Shown here piece by piece: positions 5,344 to 13,498 of a stretch of 14,413 nt of DNA. Origin of the DNA: Oscillospiraceae bacterium (GTDB lineage: Bacteria > Bacillota > Clostridia > UMGS1840 > HGM11507). The notes beneath the pieces are model-generated. The model ran no database searches. It saw only the letters and a program-made list of their open reading frames with translations, and was not told the DNA's origin. The position numbers and the translations under genes are program-made. Numbering within the stretch: the stretch's first letter is position 1; every line of letters begins with the position of its first letter. The DNA lies in NCBI GenBank assembly GCA_015068525.1, contig SVKJ01000007.1, positions 74,227 to 88,639 of the forward strand, given 5' to 3'.

Positions 5344-5988
5344 TTAAATTTTTATGCTTATTGCTACTCCGTCACCCATTGGGATAAATGATGTATCAAA
5401 GTCTTTATCTTCCGACAGCATTTTATTATAATCCATAAGGTCGTTCACAATGCTTCTTTTATTTTTTTGAACAATATCGCAATTTGCAACCATTCCTTTA
5501 AAAAGAATATTGTCACTCATTAACACTCCGCCCGTTTTTAAAAGTTTTTTTACAGGCTCGTAGTATTCGGTGTACTGACCTTTTGCGGCATCAAGAAATA
5601 TAAAGTCATAAGTTGTTTCCAAGTAGGGAAGAACATTTCTTGCATCGTCTAAAATCAAGTTAATTCGGTCAGAATATCCTGCTTTTTTTATATTTTTATA
5701 TGCTAAATCAAACATATTATCATCAATTTCAATTGATGTAATGGTTGCATCTTTTACAATATTTGCAAAAGTTATTGCAGAATAGCCTATTGCCGTTCCC
5801 ACCTCAAGAATTTTTTTGGGTTTTAAAATTTTTAAGAAAATTTCCAAAAAGCGTCTTGTATCTTTAGTTATAATAGGAACATGGTTGTAATAGGCAAAAA
5901 TCTCCAGTTTCTGCATAAACTGACTTGTTTTCGGAGTCAGTTCTTCAATATATTTTTTTATGAAATCGTAGTTTATAAGATTTTCCAT
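5344..5988 (-). CDS. trmR: tRNA 5-hydroxyuridine O-methyltransferase (TrmR/YrrM)
   Basis: This 214-residue class I SAM-dependent O-methyltransferase (family 3, like caffeoyl-CoA methyltransferases) has motif I LEVGTAIGYS (61-70), an acidic motif II after ITSIEIDD, and the metal-binding region IFLDAAKGQY. The B. subtilis orthologue YrrM (TrmR) methylates ho5U34 to mo5U34 in tRNAs that read codons ending in A, G and U. Placement between mltG and a U32 protein repeats the yrrL-yrrM-yrrN/O order, so I prefer this to a small-molecule methyltransferase. AGGAG lies 5 nt before the ATG. It starts 25 nt after mltG, in the same operon. Confidence 0.88.
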   Translation of the reverse strand: MENLINYDFIKKYIEELTPKTSQFMQKLEIFAYYNHVPIITKDTRRFLEIFLKILKPKKILEVGTAIGYSAITFANIVKDATITSIEIDDNMFDLAYKNIKKAGYSDRINLILDDARNVLPYLETTYDFIFLDAAKGQYTEYYEPVKKLLKTGGVLMSDNILFKGMVANCDIVQKNKRSIVNDLMDYNKMLSEDKDFDTSFIPMGDGVAISIKI

Positions 5989-6013
5989 TTTTACTCCTAA
6001 TCAAATTCGATTT

Positions 6014-7024
6014 TTACTTTACATATTTGTTTTTAAGCCTTTCATGCTCCGCTGCAGTTTTTGAGAAATATAATTTGCCGTCTTTATCATTTAAAAAGTA
6101 AAGGTAATCAGTTTTATTAGGGTTAAGGGCAGCATCTATTGCAAGTTCGCCAGGAGAAGAGATAGGGCCAAAGGGAAGTCCTGGATATTTGTAAGTATTA
6201 TACGGCGAATCAATTTTTGTATCAGCAATTGAAAGCACGCTTTTTCTTTCTTTTAAAACATACTGAACGGTTGCACAAGACTGAAGATAACTTAAATAAT
6301 CATTTCTTTCAAGCCTGTTATGAAAAACCGATGAAACGTTATAAAAATCCGTTTTCGTCCTTGCTTCACGCTCGATAATTGATGCTAAAGTCACGATTTC
6401 ATACACTGAATAGTCAGTTTTTATATTCTCATACTTTGCATAAACTTCTTCAAATCTTTTAAGCATTGTTTCAATAACTAAAACTTCGTCAGTTCCGTCT
6501 TTTAAAAATATATAAGTATCAGGGAATAAAAACCCCTCTAACCTGTTTTCTTTGCCCTTTATTTCGCTTATATATTTAAAATTAAAATCATAAGTATTGG
6601 CTGTTTTAATAAATTTTTCTTCGTCACATATCCCCTTAGCGTCTAAAAGTCTTGCAATTTCTCTTAATTCATACCCTTCGGGAATAGTAACTGTAACAGT
6701 TTTATGAGTTGATTCATTAATTAATATATTCATTACCTGATTATAATTTAATCTTCCCCTTAATGTAAAATCGCCCGCAGGAATTTTATTTATTTTATCG
6801 CTGTAAAAAAGGCGGGTATATACTTTAAATAAAAAAGTAGAGGAAATTATATCATTTTCTTTAAGCCTTAAAGTAATCTCAGAAAAAGTTTCGCCCTCAT
6901 AAACTGTAAATTCTTTGGTTTTGCTGCTTGTAAAAAATCCGCTCCATTCAATAAACGGATAGATAAGTATTAAAAGGACAACCGATATAATTATGATAAC
7001 TTTTGTCATTCTTCCTATTTCCAT
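6014..7024 (-). CDS. mltG: endolytic murein transglycosylase MltG
   Basis: This 336-residue protein is an MltG (YceG-like) lytic transglycosylase. It cleaves nascent peptidoglycan strands in the membrane-proximal wall and sets glycan length. One N-terminal membrane anchor (about 8-24) is followed by a LysM-like part (TVYEGETFSEITLRLKEN) and the catalytic YceG domain (about 110-336). The expected catalytic glutamate is E218 in LASIIEREA. Normal family length. The ATG at 7024 has GGAGG 9 nt upstream and overlaps the end of the CPBP gene by 10 nt. A second ATG at 7009 has poorer spacing. Confidence 0.95.
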   Translation of the reverse strand: MEIGRMTKVIIIISVVLLILIYPFIEWSGFFTSSKTKEFTVYEGETFSEITLRLKENDIISSTFLFKVYTRLFYSDKINKIPAGDFTLRGRLNYNQVMNILINESTHKTVTVTIPEGYELREIARLLDAKGICDEEKFIKTANTYDFNFKYISEIKGKENRLEGFLFPDTYIFLKDGTDEVLVIETMLKRFEEVYAKYENIKTDYSVYEIVTLASIIEREARTKTDFYNVSSVFHNRLERNDYLSYLQSCATVQYVLKERKSVLSIADTKIDSPYNTYKYPGLPFGPISSPGELAIDAALNPNKTDYLYFLNDKDGKLYFSKTAAEHERLKNKYVK

Positions 7025-7974
7025 AAATCAGAACCTCCAAGATAGATAAAAAGCATAAGAAGTATGTAAAATGAGGGTGATGTATAAAGTTTTTTAAATG
7101 CCAGTTTCATATTATTTTCCCTTATATCATGTTCAATAATCTTTATACTGCTTTCCTCATTTATAGGAATAACATTTTCAATAACAGTTTCATACTTTGC
7201 CTGGTCGTGATAGGGCATATAAACCGCCTTTTGTTTAAAGAGTGAAATAAGATATATAATAAGGGGTACCGATACAATAAAAAGAACAGGCAAAGAATCT
7301 ATATAAAAATTATTTGCTATTTCGAAATTTGCTATATAACTTGATAAAACAGATGTAAAGTTTATCATAAAATGCGCAATCATAGTATATACCATACGGT
7401 TAGTAAGACTTATTATGTATCCGAGTATCAAACCTAATATGAAAGTCGCAAAAAAGTTGGTAAAATCAAAATGCATTATCCCGAACAAAAGTGCTGAAAA
7501 AATAATTGCAGACCTTTTCCCGAATTGTCTGAAATAATTAAATACAATTCCCCGAAACATTACCTCTTCAAAAATTGCAGGAAGAAGACACATTACAAAT
7601 ACTGCAAATAAGAACTTTGAAAAACTATCAACCTGAGGTATGTTTTTTGTAATATCCGCCCCTAAATAATCCATTAAAATTCTTACGGGAAGATTTGCTA
7701 AAATACCCACATATTGCGAGCATACACCAATCAGAGCAGATATTAAAAATAAAATATCAGGCTTGACGGAAGAAAAGCAGTCGGTAAAATACCCTTTTTT
7801 CTCGTCCTTTAAATAAAGATATGAGGGTAAAAAAACCGATACAAAAGTAAGAAGCATAAGCTGGGTATAATAAACAAACGGAATTGTCGATACACCGGGA
7901 AATAATAATTTCATTAAAAAACCAAAAAGAAGTTGTAAGATAATTGATACCATAAGTATAAAACATACGTTCAT
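7015..7974 (-). CDS. CPBP family intramembrane metalloprotease
   Basis: This 319-residue polytopic membrane protein is of the CPBP (Abi, CAAX protease Rce1-like) family. The three conserved motifs are present: E136-E137-xxx-R141 (EEVMFRG), H168 (FGIMHFD) and H201 with N205 (IAHFMINF), which form the zinc site in the membrane. About seven to eight hydrophobic segments are visible, plus a charged cytoplasmic stretch (about 255-290) and one more C-terminal hydrophobic segment, an extension not essential to the family. Substrates are unknown. The start codon overlaps the stop of the upstream gene as ATGA, and GGAGG lies 10 nt before it. Confidence 0.9.
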   Translation of the reverse strand: MNVCFILMVSIILQLLFGFLMKLLFPGVSTIPFVYYTQLMLLTFVSVFLPSYLYLKDEKKGYFTDCFSSVKPDILFLISALIGVCSQYVGILANLPVRILMDYLGADITKNIPQVDSFSKFLFAVFVMCLLPAIFEEVMFRGIVFNYFRQFGKRSAIIFSALLFGIMHFDFTNFFATFILGLILGYIISLTNRMVYTMIAHFMINFTSVLSSYIANFEIANNFYIDSLPVLFIVSVPLIIYLISLFKQKAVYMPYHDQAKYETVIENVIPINEESSIKIIEHDIRENNMKLAFKKLYTSPSFYILLMLFIYLGGSDLWK

Positions 7975-8495
7975 ATTCTTATTTCCTCCTTTTTTGTTAT
8001 AATTTTATTTAACTTAACATCAAATTCGTCATAAGGAACTTTTTCAAATAAAAGTTCATCGTGGCAAATTCCTAAAGAAAATGTCCTATGAGTTTTTAAA
8101 AAACGGTCATAATACCCTTTACCGTAGCCTACCCTGTATCCCTCTTTTGAGAAAGCAACACCCGGAACTATTGTTAAATCAATATCCCCGCTATATTCGG
8201 TATGGTTTTTAGGCTCATATATATTATACATGCCAATCTCTAAATCATCCATACTGTTAATTTTAACAGCAATCATTTTGCCGAACTTATCAACACAATA
8301 AGGTACAAGCACCGTCTTTTCCTTTAGTGCCTCTTTAATTAAATCAATTGTTGAAATTTCGCTTTTGTTAGAAACATATATAAAAACAGTTTTACATTCT
8401 TTGTATTCTTTGAGATTTAATATCTTTTTAGTTAAATCTAAAGGCTTTAATTTATTTCTTTTTTCCAAACACTCTTTACGGAACTTAGTTTTCAT
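7971..8495 (-). CDS. 5-formyltetrahydrofolate cyclo-ligase
   Basis: The 174-residue enzyme converts 5-formyl-THF and ATP to 5,10-methenyl-THF, returning stored folate to the one-carbon pool. The family signature GYGKGYYDRFL (about 123-133) is intact, and so is the N-terminal basic helix (KFRKECLEKRNKL). It lies in one transcription unit with tmk, and thyX lies upstream; ThyX uses methylene-THF, so a link to dTMP supply is plausible. The ATG follows the DJ-1 stop after three bases with no clear ribosome binding site, suggesting coupled translation. Confidence 0.93.
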   Translation of the reverse strand: MKTKFRKECLEKRNKLKPLDLTKKILNLKEYKECKTVFIYVSNKSEISTIDLIKEALKEKTVLVPYCVDKFGKMIAVKINSMDDLEIGMYNIYEPKNHTEYSGDIDLTIVPGVAFSKEGYRVGYGKGYYDRFLKTHRTFSLGICHDELLFEKVPYDEFDVKLNKIITKKEEIRI

Positions 8496-8498
8496 TTT

Positions 8499-9032
8499 CT
8501 AATAAAATATTGCTTCCATTATCTTTTTGGAAGCCTCTTCCCCTTTAAAATATTTTACTATCTCATATCCAAACAAGAAACTTGCGCCCATACCTTTTGC
8601 TGTTATAATATTACCATCTGTTGCAACCTTTTTATCCACTACGTTTGCACCTTTTAAGTGACTTTCAAAACCTGGAAAACATGTTGCATCTTTCCCTTTT
8701 AAATATCCTCTCTCGCCTAATATATAAGGTGCAGCACAAATTGCTGATAAAAGTTTTTTCTCTTTATATGCATATTCTAAAAGTTCTTTTGTTTTATCAC
8801 AGGAAAAAAGATTGTCACTTCCAGGCTGACCTCCGGGGAGAATAACACCTGAGAGGTTATCGGTTTCAATTTCGGAAAATAAAATATCAACGCCTACTTT
8901 AACTCCATGCGTTCCTGTAACCATTTCCTTATCGGACACTGTTTTGATTTCAATATCCGCTCTTTTAATAAAATCTAAAGTTGCTATTGCCTCAGTTTCT
9001 TCAAAACCATCTTTTAATATCATATATAACAT
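8499..9032 (-). CDS. DJ-1/PfpI family protein
   Basis: This 177-residue single-domain protein has the DJ-1/ThiJ/PfpI flavodoxin-like fold. The N-terminus DGFEETEA carries the conserved glutamate (about E12), and the nucleophile elbow SAICAAP carries C99, matching the reactive Cys106 of DJ-1. GGQPGSDNL is the usual loop. Family members are deglycases, chaperones or stress proteins; the exact role cannot be told from sequence. AGGTG precedes the ATG by 7 nt, and the gene follows the GNAT gene after 8 nt. Confidence 0.9.
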   Translation of the reverse strand: MLYMILKDGFEETEAIATLDFIKRADIEIKTVSDKEMVTGTHGVKVGVDILFSEIETDNLSGVILPGGQPGSDNLFSCDKTKELLEYAYKEKKLLSAICAAPYILGERGYLKGKDATCFPGFESHLKGANVVDKKVATDGNIITAKGMGASFLFGYEIVKYFKGEEASKKIMEAIFY

Positions 9033-9040
9033 TTTATCAC

Positions 9041-9841
9041 CTAATTCAACATAAGATTTATATATTTATTTTCAATACTTTCAATATCAATATCGGTTAT
9101 ACACACCGAAAAAGGTGTCTGCCCCCATTTTTTATATAAAATTCCCTCTTTTAAGTTTTTTAAATTAAGTATTCCTTTTAAAATTTCTTTTGCCCTATTG
9201 TAAGAAAAGGAATATTCTATAAGATGCAAAACATCATTATCAATATAGTAAAAAACATATCCGTCATCAAAAATCATTACATTTTTATAGCAATCATAAA
9301 TTGCATTAAAAAACTTTTCATCTCTTTTTATATAAAGATTGTTTTTAGAATTTTCATAGAAATTTTTTACTTTAAGATAGTTAAATTCACCGCTGAAACT
9401 TTCCAGTTTTTTCTTTTTATCAACTATAACTTTTTCTTTATCAAGGCAGGTAAAAACCCTGAATCCCGACTCTTTGTAAAAATCAAATAAAGACTCATTT
9501 GCCGGAATAAGATAAATAATATCTACATTTTTAATATTTTCTTTAGCGTATTCTATAAGTTTTTTGGCGTATCCTTTTTTTCTATATTCACTTAAAGTCG
9601 CAATCCCGCAAAAATATGCACCTTTATATATTTTTTCGTCTATAAAAATATCGGTGTATTCAACATATAAAGTCGATATAATTTTCCCGTTATCTCTTAT
9701 AACAAAAGTGTTTCCCTCTTTAAATTTATAGGAAAAGAAAAGGTCTATATAACTGTCATCATCTTTAAAAATATCTTTCCACATTTTCTTTAAATAAGTA
9801 ATGTCACTTATTCTTCCTGTATCAAACAAGACTTGCCCCAT
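9041..9841 (-). CDS. GNAT family N-acetyltransferase
   Basis: This 266-residue protein has an N-terminal GNAT domain (about 1-135). The acetyl-CoA pyrophosphate loop is in RKKGYAKKL, after the beta-4 strand FCGIATLSEYR. The following IIYLIPANESLFDFYKESGF is the usual alpha-4/beta-5 region. The C-terminal half (about 140-266) is of unclear fold and may be a second degenerate GNAT or a sterol-carrier-like part, as in Eis-type enzymes. The substrate is unknown. Its start overlaps the DUF2156 gene by 20 nt without a visible ribosome binding site, so translation is probably coupled. Confidence 0.88.
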   Translation of the reverse strand: MGQVLFDTGRISDITYLKKMWKDIFKDDDSYIDLFFSYKFKEGNTFVIRDNGKIISTLYVEYTDIFIDEKIYKGAYFCGIATLSEYRKKGYAKKLIEYAKENIKNVDIIYLIPANESLFDFYKESGFRVFTCLDKEKVIVDKKKKLESFSGEFNYLKVKNFYENSKNNLYIKRDEKFFNAIYDCYKNVMIFDDGYVFYYIDNDVLHLIEYSFSYNRAKEILKGILNLKNLKEGILYKKWGQTPFSVCITDIDIESIENKYINLMLN

Positions 9842-10697
9842 ACATTTCGAGCATAAAACAAGGTCTGTAAGAAAGTTTTGCTTTTCTTAATCCCTCGTCG
9901 CCCATATCTTCCTCTCTGTTTATATATTTTAATTTCAGAAGTTCATGATTTGAAAATTCATAAAATATAGTCTGGAAAGCACCGCGATAAATTGTATCTG
10001 CTTTTTCAAAATGAATAATTGCCATATCGGAATTATACTTTTCACAAAGTGTAAAAGCAACAATTTTTCCATCCACCCTTAATGCTCCGCCAATTAAAGA
10101 CAGTTTGTCCATATTTTTAAGAGCAAGCCTGCAGGCACATGCTTCGGCCTTAACAGATGCATCGTTACAGTCCTTATTTTCACACCATATATCAAGAAGT
10201 TCTATACATTCTTTGCTAATATTTTCGTCAATTTTTTCATAGGTATAGGAATACTCTTTTTTAAAACGGTTAACAAAATTCTTCTTTGAATGAAATTTCT
10301 TGCCAGGCAAAGTTGCCATCTCAAGTGCATTATAAATGTAATTGTCACTGTCTGCATTATGTGAAAAATTAAACTTGTCGGGATATATTTTTTTAATTAT
10401 TTCAACCTGATTTTTTGTCAGGTTTGATACTAAAACATCTCCTTTAAGGAGCAATGCGTCAAGTACCTTTTTCGTGGTTTTTTCATCAGTTTCAGGCAAA
10501 AGATAATATTCCTTTTTGTCCTTGTAACTGTCAAATTTAATAACAATATCCCCGTCAATTTGTGCAAATCTGAAGTTTACCTGAGCCTGCCATGTAAACA
10601 GACTTACAAAACTTAAATAACTTGAGAATTGCGGATATTTATTATAATATTTATCAAAAATTTCTTTATCGCTTAATTCTACTTTTTTAAATTCCAT
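9822..10697 (-). CDS. DUF2156 protein (phosphatidylglycerol lysyltransferase C-terminal-like)
   Basis: The protein of about 291 residues resembles the DUF2156 family, which shares a double-GNAT fold with the catalytic half of MprF. The start MEFKKVELSDKEIFDKYYNKY and the segments KKNFVNRFKKEYSYTYEKI and FEKADTIYRGAFQTIFYEF are typical. It is soluble, with no membrane segments, so it is not itself a full MprF. The substrate is unknown; an aminoacyl-tRNA- or acyl-CoA-dependent transfer is likely for the fold. A TTG at 10703 is also possible and closer to the AGGAGG inside tmk (12 nt against 18). The gene overlaps tmk by about 11-17 nt. Confidence 0.8.
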   Translation of the reverse strand: MEFKKVELSDKEIFDKYYNKYPQFSSYLSFVSLFTWQAQVNFRFAQIDGDIVIKFDSYKDKKEYYLLPETDEKTTKKVLDALLLKGDVLVSNLTKNQVEIIKKIYPDKFNFSHNADSDNYIYNALEMATLPGKKFHSKKNFVNRFKKEYSYTYEKIDENISKECIELLDIWCENKDCNDASVKAEACACRLALKNMDKLSLIGGALRVDGKIVAFTLCEKYNSDMAIIHFEKADTIYRGAFQTIFYEFSNHELLKLKYINREEDMGDEGLRKAKLSYRPCFMLEMYGASLV

Positions 10698-11355
10698 CGG
10701 CAATTTGTCTGATTTCCTCCTGAATATCTTCTATTGACCTTAACTTTCCGTCTTTAACACATAATACAATCTTAAATCCGTAATTTTCTGCAACAAATCT
10801 TGCATTTTCGTAGGTTTTTTCAAGGTAGTCCTTGTCCCTTTCGTGAATGTCCTTCTCAGCCTCGCCTGAAAATTTATTAAGCCTTTCTTTCATAAGAGCA
10901 GCACTTATTTTCGGCGGTACATCAAGAAAAATTTTAACCGATGGCTTTGGCAGTCCGTACAGTCCGTATTCAAAATCCGAAAGCCAGTCTATAAACTTTT
11001 CCTTGTCCTCTTTATTTTCAAATTTAGATGCCTGATGAATCATATTTGCAGTAACATATCTGTCCGCAATAATGGTAAAGCCATCTTTATAACATTTTTC
11101 CCACTTTGTTTTATATGATGCGTACCTGTCCGCTGCAAAAAAAGTTGAAGCAATATACGGGCTTACATCATCTGCATTTTCTCCGAATTTCCCCTCAAGA
11201 TACATTTTGCAAAGCGAGGAAGACTCGCTTTCGTAATCGGGGAATTCAACCTTTATTACTTTATCATTTTTTTCTTTTAAATATTCATATAAAAGCGCCG
11301 TCTGGGTTGCTTTTCCTGAAGCATCAACACCCTCTATAACAATAAGTTTTCCCAT
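10687..11355 (-). CDS. tmk: thymidylate kinase
   Basis: The 222-residue enzyme phosphorylates dTMP to dTDP with ATP. The P-loop is at 9-16 (GVDASGKA), the DRY motif is in ADRYVTANMIHQASK, and the lid is in the basic/acidic stretch around KERLNKFSGEAEKDIHERD. The residue after the P-loop lysine is Ala (A16), where most P-loop kinases have Ser or Thr; T17 follows. Otherwise length and order of motifs are normal. It heads the nine-gene minus-strand operon, with AAGG upstream of the ATG. thyX lies 332 nt upstream across a repeat and supplies its substrate. Confidence 0.92.
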   Translation of the reverse strand: MGKLIVIEGVDASGKATQTALLYEYLKEKNDKVIKVEFPDYESESSSLCKMYLEGKFGENADDVSPYIASTFFAADRYASYKTKWEKCYKDGFTIIADRYVTANMIHQASKFENKEDKEKFIDWLSDFEYGLYGLPKPSVKIFLDVPPKISAALMKERLNKFSGEAEKDIHERDKDYLEKTYENARFVAENYGFKIVLCVKDGKLRSIEDIQEEIRQIADGI

Positions 11356-11410
11356 TATTATAACCTTTCCTTTTAATTTTAATGAATAGTGAATAATGAA
11401 CTTCTTTCAA

Positions 11411-11654
11411 ATTCGAAATGCAAAGTGCGAAGTGCGAAATGAAAGAACGCAAAATTATGCTATACAGCAATTTTGCGAATAATTAAATTTTAAAATTTTT
11501 CTTACCGTCAATCTTGTTTTTTGTTATAGTTCGGTTCGGCAAGTACACCTACAATAATTTTGCATTTGTATTCTCAACGGCAGGAGCAATGCAAATGCCG
11601 TATGGCATATTTGCATTACATTCATTTCGAATTTCGCATTTCGAATTTCGCATT
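11411..11654. repeat. composite palindromic intergenic repeat C (outer ATTCGAAATGC inverted repeats)
   Basis: The 332-nt gap between thyX and tmk is filled by this element and holds no gene. Outer arms at 11411-11442 and 11622-11654 are inverted and built of AATTCGAAATGCGAAATGC-like units. Inside are a 9-bp hairpin (11448-11477), a degraded form of the CGGTTCG...CCTACAAT motif (11530-11555) and a bulged hairpin, gcaaatgcc against ggcatatttgc (11591-11614). Same architecture as repeats A and B with different outer units. Confidence 0.6.
11448..11477. repeat. 9-bp hairpin with conserved ATGCTATACAGC loop, copy 2
   Basis: cgcaaaatt and aattttgcg enclose atgctatacagc. Copy 1 at 3538-3567 has the identical 12-nt loop with stem gacaaaatc/gattttgtc. 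Three of the nine pairs differ and all three are compensatory (G-C to C-G, A-T to G-C, C-G to T-A). Confidence 0.75.
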
Positions 11655-11687
11655 CTCATTTTGCGGTCTGGAGGTTTTTAACATCTC

Positions 11688-12446
11688 CTATCCCTTATAA
11701 AATTTCATCATTTCCTGTTTCTTTCCGCAACTTTTTGCACCCTCAGGGCAAGGTCCGCTCACACATTTAGGACCGCAGTCTTTAAATACTGTAGGTGCAA
11801 CCTCTTTAACAAGTCTTAACATCTCGTCAGCAAGTGCCTTTATTTCCCATTGTGCTCTGGTGCAACACCTATGGTTAAAGAAATTAAATAAACTTCTTGC
11901 ATTAAATGTTGCAATAATTTTTGTTTCACAGGAATTGGGAAGAACAAACCTTGCGTCTTCAATAGCAGTTTTTTCTGCTGTTTGTTTTGCCTTTTTTTCA
12001 TCAAGACCTTCGCTAATTAATCGGTCATAGTGTTCTTTAAAAAGAATTTCAGTAAGTTTGTCATAAGTTTTCTGGTCGTCTTCCATTGCTTTTATGTATA
12101 TTTCTTTTGCTTCCTTATTGTTTTCAATATACGGAGGAACAACATACGAAAAAGCACCCTCTTTAACATATCTTTGAGATTTTACCGAGTAAGAAGCAAT
12201 TCTGTGCCTTGTAATCTGGGCAAGAAGACTTCTTGAAACTCCTTCAATCCCGAATGTAAAACTCATATGCTCAAAAGGACTTTCATGATTCATTGAAGAA
12301 AGCCTTTCTAAAAATGAAGCGGTATTCTCATCGTCAAGGTTATCAAAAATATCTTCAATTCCTGACGGAGAATAACATAATTTTGCCGCCGCGGCAACCA
12401 CTTTTTCACAATCCTTTGTGTAACTTAATAATTTAACGTTAAGCAT
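11688..12446 (-). CDS. thyX: FAD-dependent thymidylate synthase ThyX
   Basis: The 252-residue flavoenzyme makes dTMP from dUMP using methylene-THF and NADPH, and releases THF rather than dihydrofolate. The ThyX motif RHRX7S is exact (R80-H81-R82 ... S90, in RHRIASYSVKSQR). The dUMP- and FAD-binding segments around NHESPFEHMSF and HRCCTRAQWEIKALADEML are also present. After the core, a C-terminal tail carries four cysteines (C224, C228, C233, C240), which may bind a metal. Just upstream of tmk, so synthesis and phosphorylation of dTMP are neighbours. No other thymidylate synthase is in view. Confidence 0.95.
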   Translation of the reverse strand: MLNVKLLSYTKDCEKVVAAAAKLCYSPSGIEDIFDNLDDENTASFLERLSSMNHESPFEHMSFTFGIEGVSRSLLAQITRHRIASYSVKSQRYVKEGAFSYVVPPYIENNKEAKEIYIKAMEDDQKTYDKLTEILFKEHYDRLISEGLDEKKAKQTAEKTAIEDARFVLPNSCETKIIATFNARSLFNFFNHRCCTRAQWEIKALADEMLRLVKEVAPTVFKDCGPKCVSGPCPEGAKSCGKKQEMMKFYKG

Positions 12447-12477
12447 TTTTATTCGCCCTTTCTTCTTTTAATTGTTA

Positions 12478-12536
12478 TTGTAGGGACAGATGCTCACATC
12501 TGTCCGTTTCGGGTCGTCGAGGACGCCGACCCCTGC
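12478..12536. repeat. palindromic repeat D (GGACAGATG hairpin plus TCGAGGACGC copy 2)
   Basis: GGACAGATG and CATCTGTCC (12484-12492, 12497-12505) form a perfect 9-bp hairpin with loop CTCA. Directly after it, GGGTCG/CGACCC encloses TCGAGGACGC, the second copy of the repeat at 3826-3856. The left edge TTGTAGGG and the CCCTACAAT seen in the other elements are inverted versions of one boundary motif. Confidence 0.6.
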
Positions 12537-12572
12537 TATCCTGTAACAATTTAATCTTTGCTCTTCGCCTTT

Positions 12573-12645
12573 GTCATTCTAAGACGTAGCCTAAGAATCT
12601 CTTGCCTGTTTTTTAGAAGAGATCCTTCGCTTCTCTCAGGATGAC
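12573..12645. repeat. palindromic repeat E (GTCATTCT ... AGGATGAC type)
   Basis: GTCATTCTAAG at 12573 and CTCAGGATGAC ending at 12645 are inverted ends. Inside, AGAATCTCTT pairs with AAGAGATCCT, and CGTAGCC/TTCGCTTC segments flank. I know this sequence type as a very common dispersed palindrome in anaerobic Firmicutes and other bacteria. With repeat D it fills the 255-nt gap between tagA and thyX; no gene is present. Confidence 0.6.
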
Positions 12646-12701
12646 AAAACAGATTAATTGAAATGTTTGTAAAATTCTAAATGTAACAAAGTACTACATT
12701 T

Positions 12702-13421
12702 TTATTTTCGTGACGTTTTAAAAACTTCAAATGCAAATTTCGGAAGTGCCAACATTCTTTTAAATCTTGAAGGATTTTTTAAAAGCCTGTATAACCATTC
12801 AATATTTAATTTAATGAAAATCTGAGGTGCTCTTTTTGCCTCTTTGGCAAATACATCAAGGCTTCCTCCAATACCCATTAAAACTTTTGCGTTAAGCTTA
12901 TCTTTATTTTCATAAATCCATTTTTCCTGCTTAGGAGCGCCTAAACACACAAACACAAAATCAGGACTTGCATTATTAATATTTTCAATTATTTTATCCG
13001 AAGAGTCAAAATATCCATTTTCAACTCCGCATATATAAATATCAGGATAATCTTTTAATATTTCTTCCTTTGCCTTTTTGGCTACTCCCTCTTTTCCTCC
13101 GAACAAGAAAAGTTTTAATTTTTTCTCATTCATAACGGGAAGAAGACTTTTTGCAAGGTCAAATCCTGCAACTCTCTCACAAACAGGATTTTTAAGTATT
13201 TTAGATGCGTAAACAACACCTATCCCGTCAGCAGTATTAAGGTCAGAACTGTTAAGAATTTTTTTAAATTCCTCATCATCTTTTGCAAGATATATTATCT
13301 CGGAATTAGGTGTAAAAACAGATGCGGGACTGCCTTTTTCAAGAAGTGAAACTACCTTTGAAACTGCACTCTTTAAATCCACTTTATCAATTCTTACGCC
13401 TAAAATATTTACATTTTCCAT
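12702..13421 (-). CDS. tagA: WecG/TagA/CpsF family glycosyltransferase
   Basis: The 239-residue enzyme (GT26) transfers an N-acetylmannosamine or related sugar from UDP to undecaprenyl-diphosphate-linked GlcNAc, an early step in wall teichoic acid or other surface polysaccharide. Visible family blocks are FTPNSEIIYLAK with T37, TADGIGVVYASK with D65 (the presumed catalytic base in the TagA family), VCLGAPKQEKWI, MGIGGSLDVFAKEAKRAPQ and the basic C-terminal appendage WLYRLLKNPSRFKRM that ties TagA to the membrane. GGGAGG stands 8 nt before the ATG, and a promoter lies at 13454-13482. No other polysaccharide genes adjoin it, so the pathway end product is unknown. Confidence 0.92.
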   Translation of the reverse strand: MENVNILGVRIDKVDLKSAVSKVVSLLEKGSPASVFTPNSEIIYLAKDDEEFKKILNSSDLNTADGIGVVYASKILKNPVCERVAGFDLAKSLLPVMNEKKLKLFLFGGKEGVAKKAKEEILKDYPDIYICGVENGYFDSSDKIIENINNASPDFVFVCLGAPKQEKWIYENKDKLNAKVLMGIGGSLDVFAKEAKRAPQIFIKLNIEWLYRLLKNPSRFKRMLALPKFAFEVFKTSRK

Positions 13422-13453
13422 TTATACCGCCTCCCGCTTTTTATATCGTATTC

Positions 13454-13482
13454 TTTATAAAATCAGTGAACGATGTAGTCAA
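13454..13482 (-). promoter_or_regulatory. sigma-A promoter of tagA
   Basis: On the minus strand, TTGACT (13482-13477), a 17-nt spacer and TATAAA (13459-13454) form a good vegetative promoter about 33 nt before the tagA ATG. The -35 box sits inside an inverted repeat, TGTAGTCA (13474-13481) and TGACTACA (13491-13498) with a 9-nt gap. That repeat could be an operator. Confidence 0.65.
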
Positions 13483-13498
13483 TGTACCACTGACTACA
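13474..13498. promoter_or_regulatory. inverted repeat overlapping the tagA -35 box (possible operator)
   Basis: Perfect 8-nt arms, TGTAGTCA and TGACTACA, are 9 nt apart, a centre-to-centre distance of 17 nt. The proximal arm contains five of the six bases of the -35 box. Repression by a dimeric regulator is possible. It may also just be one of the many small palindromes of this region. Confidence 0.35.
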
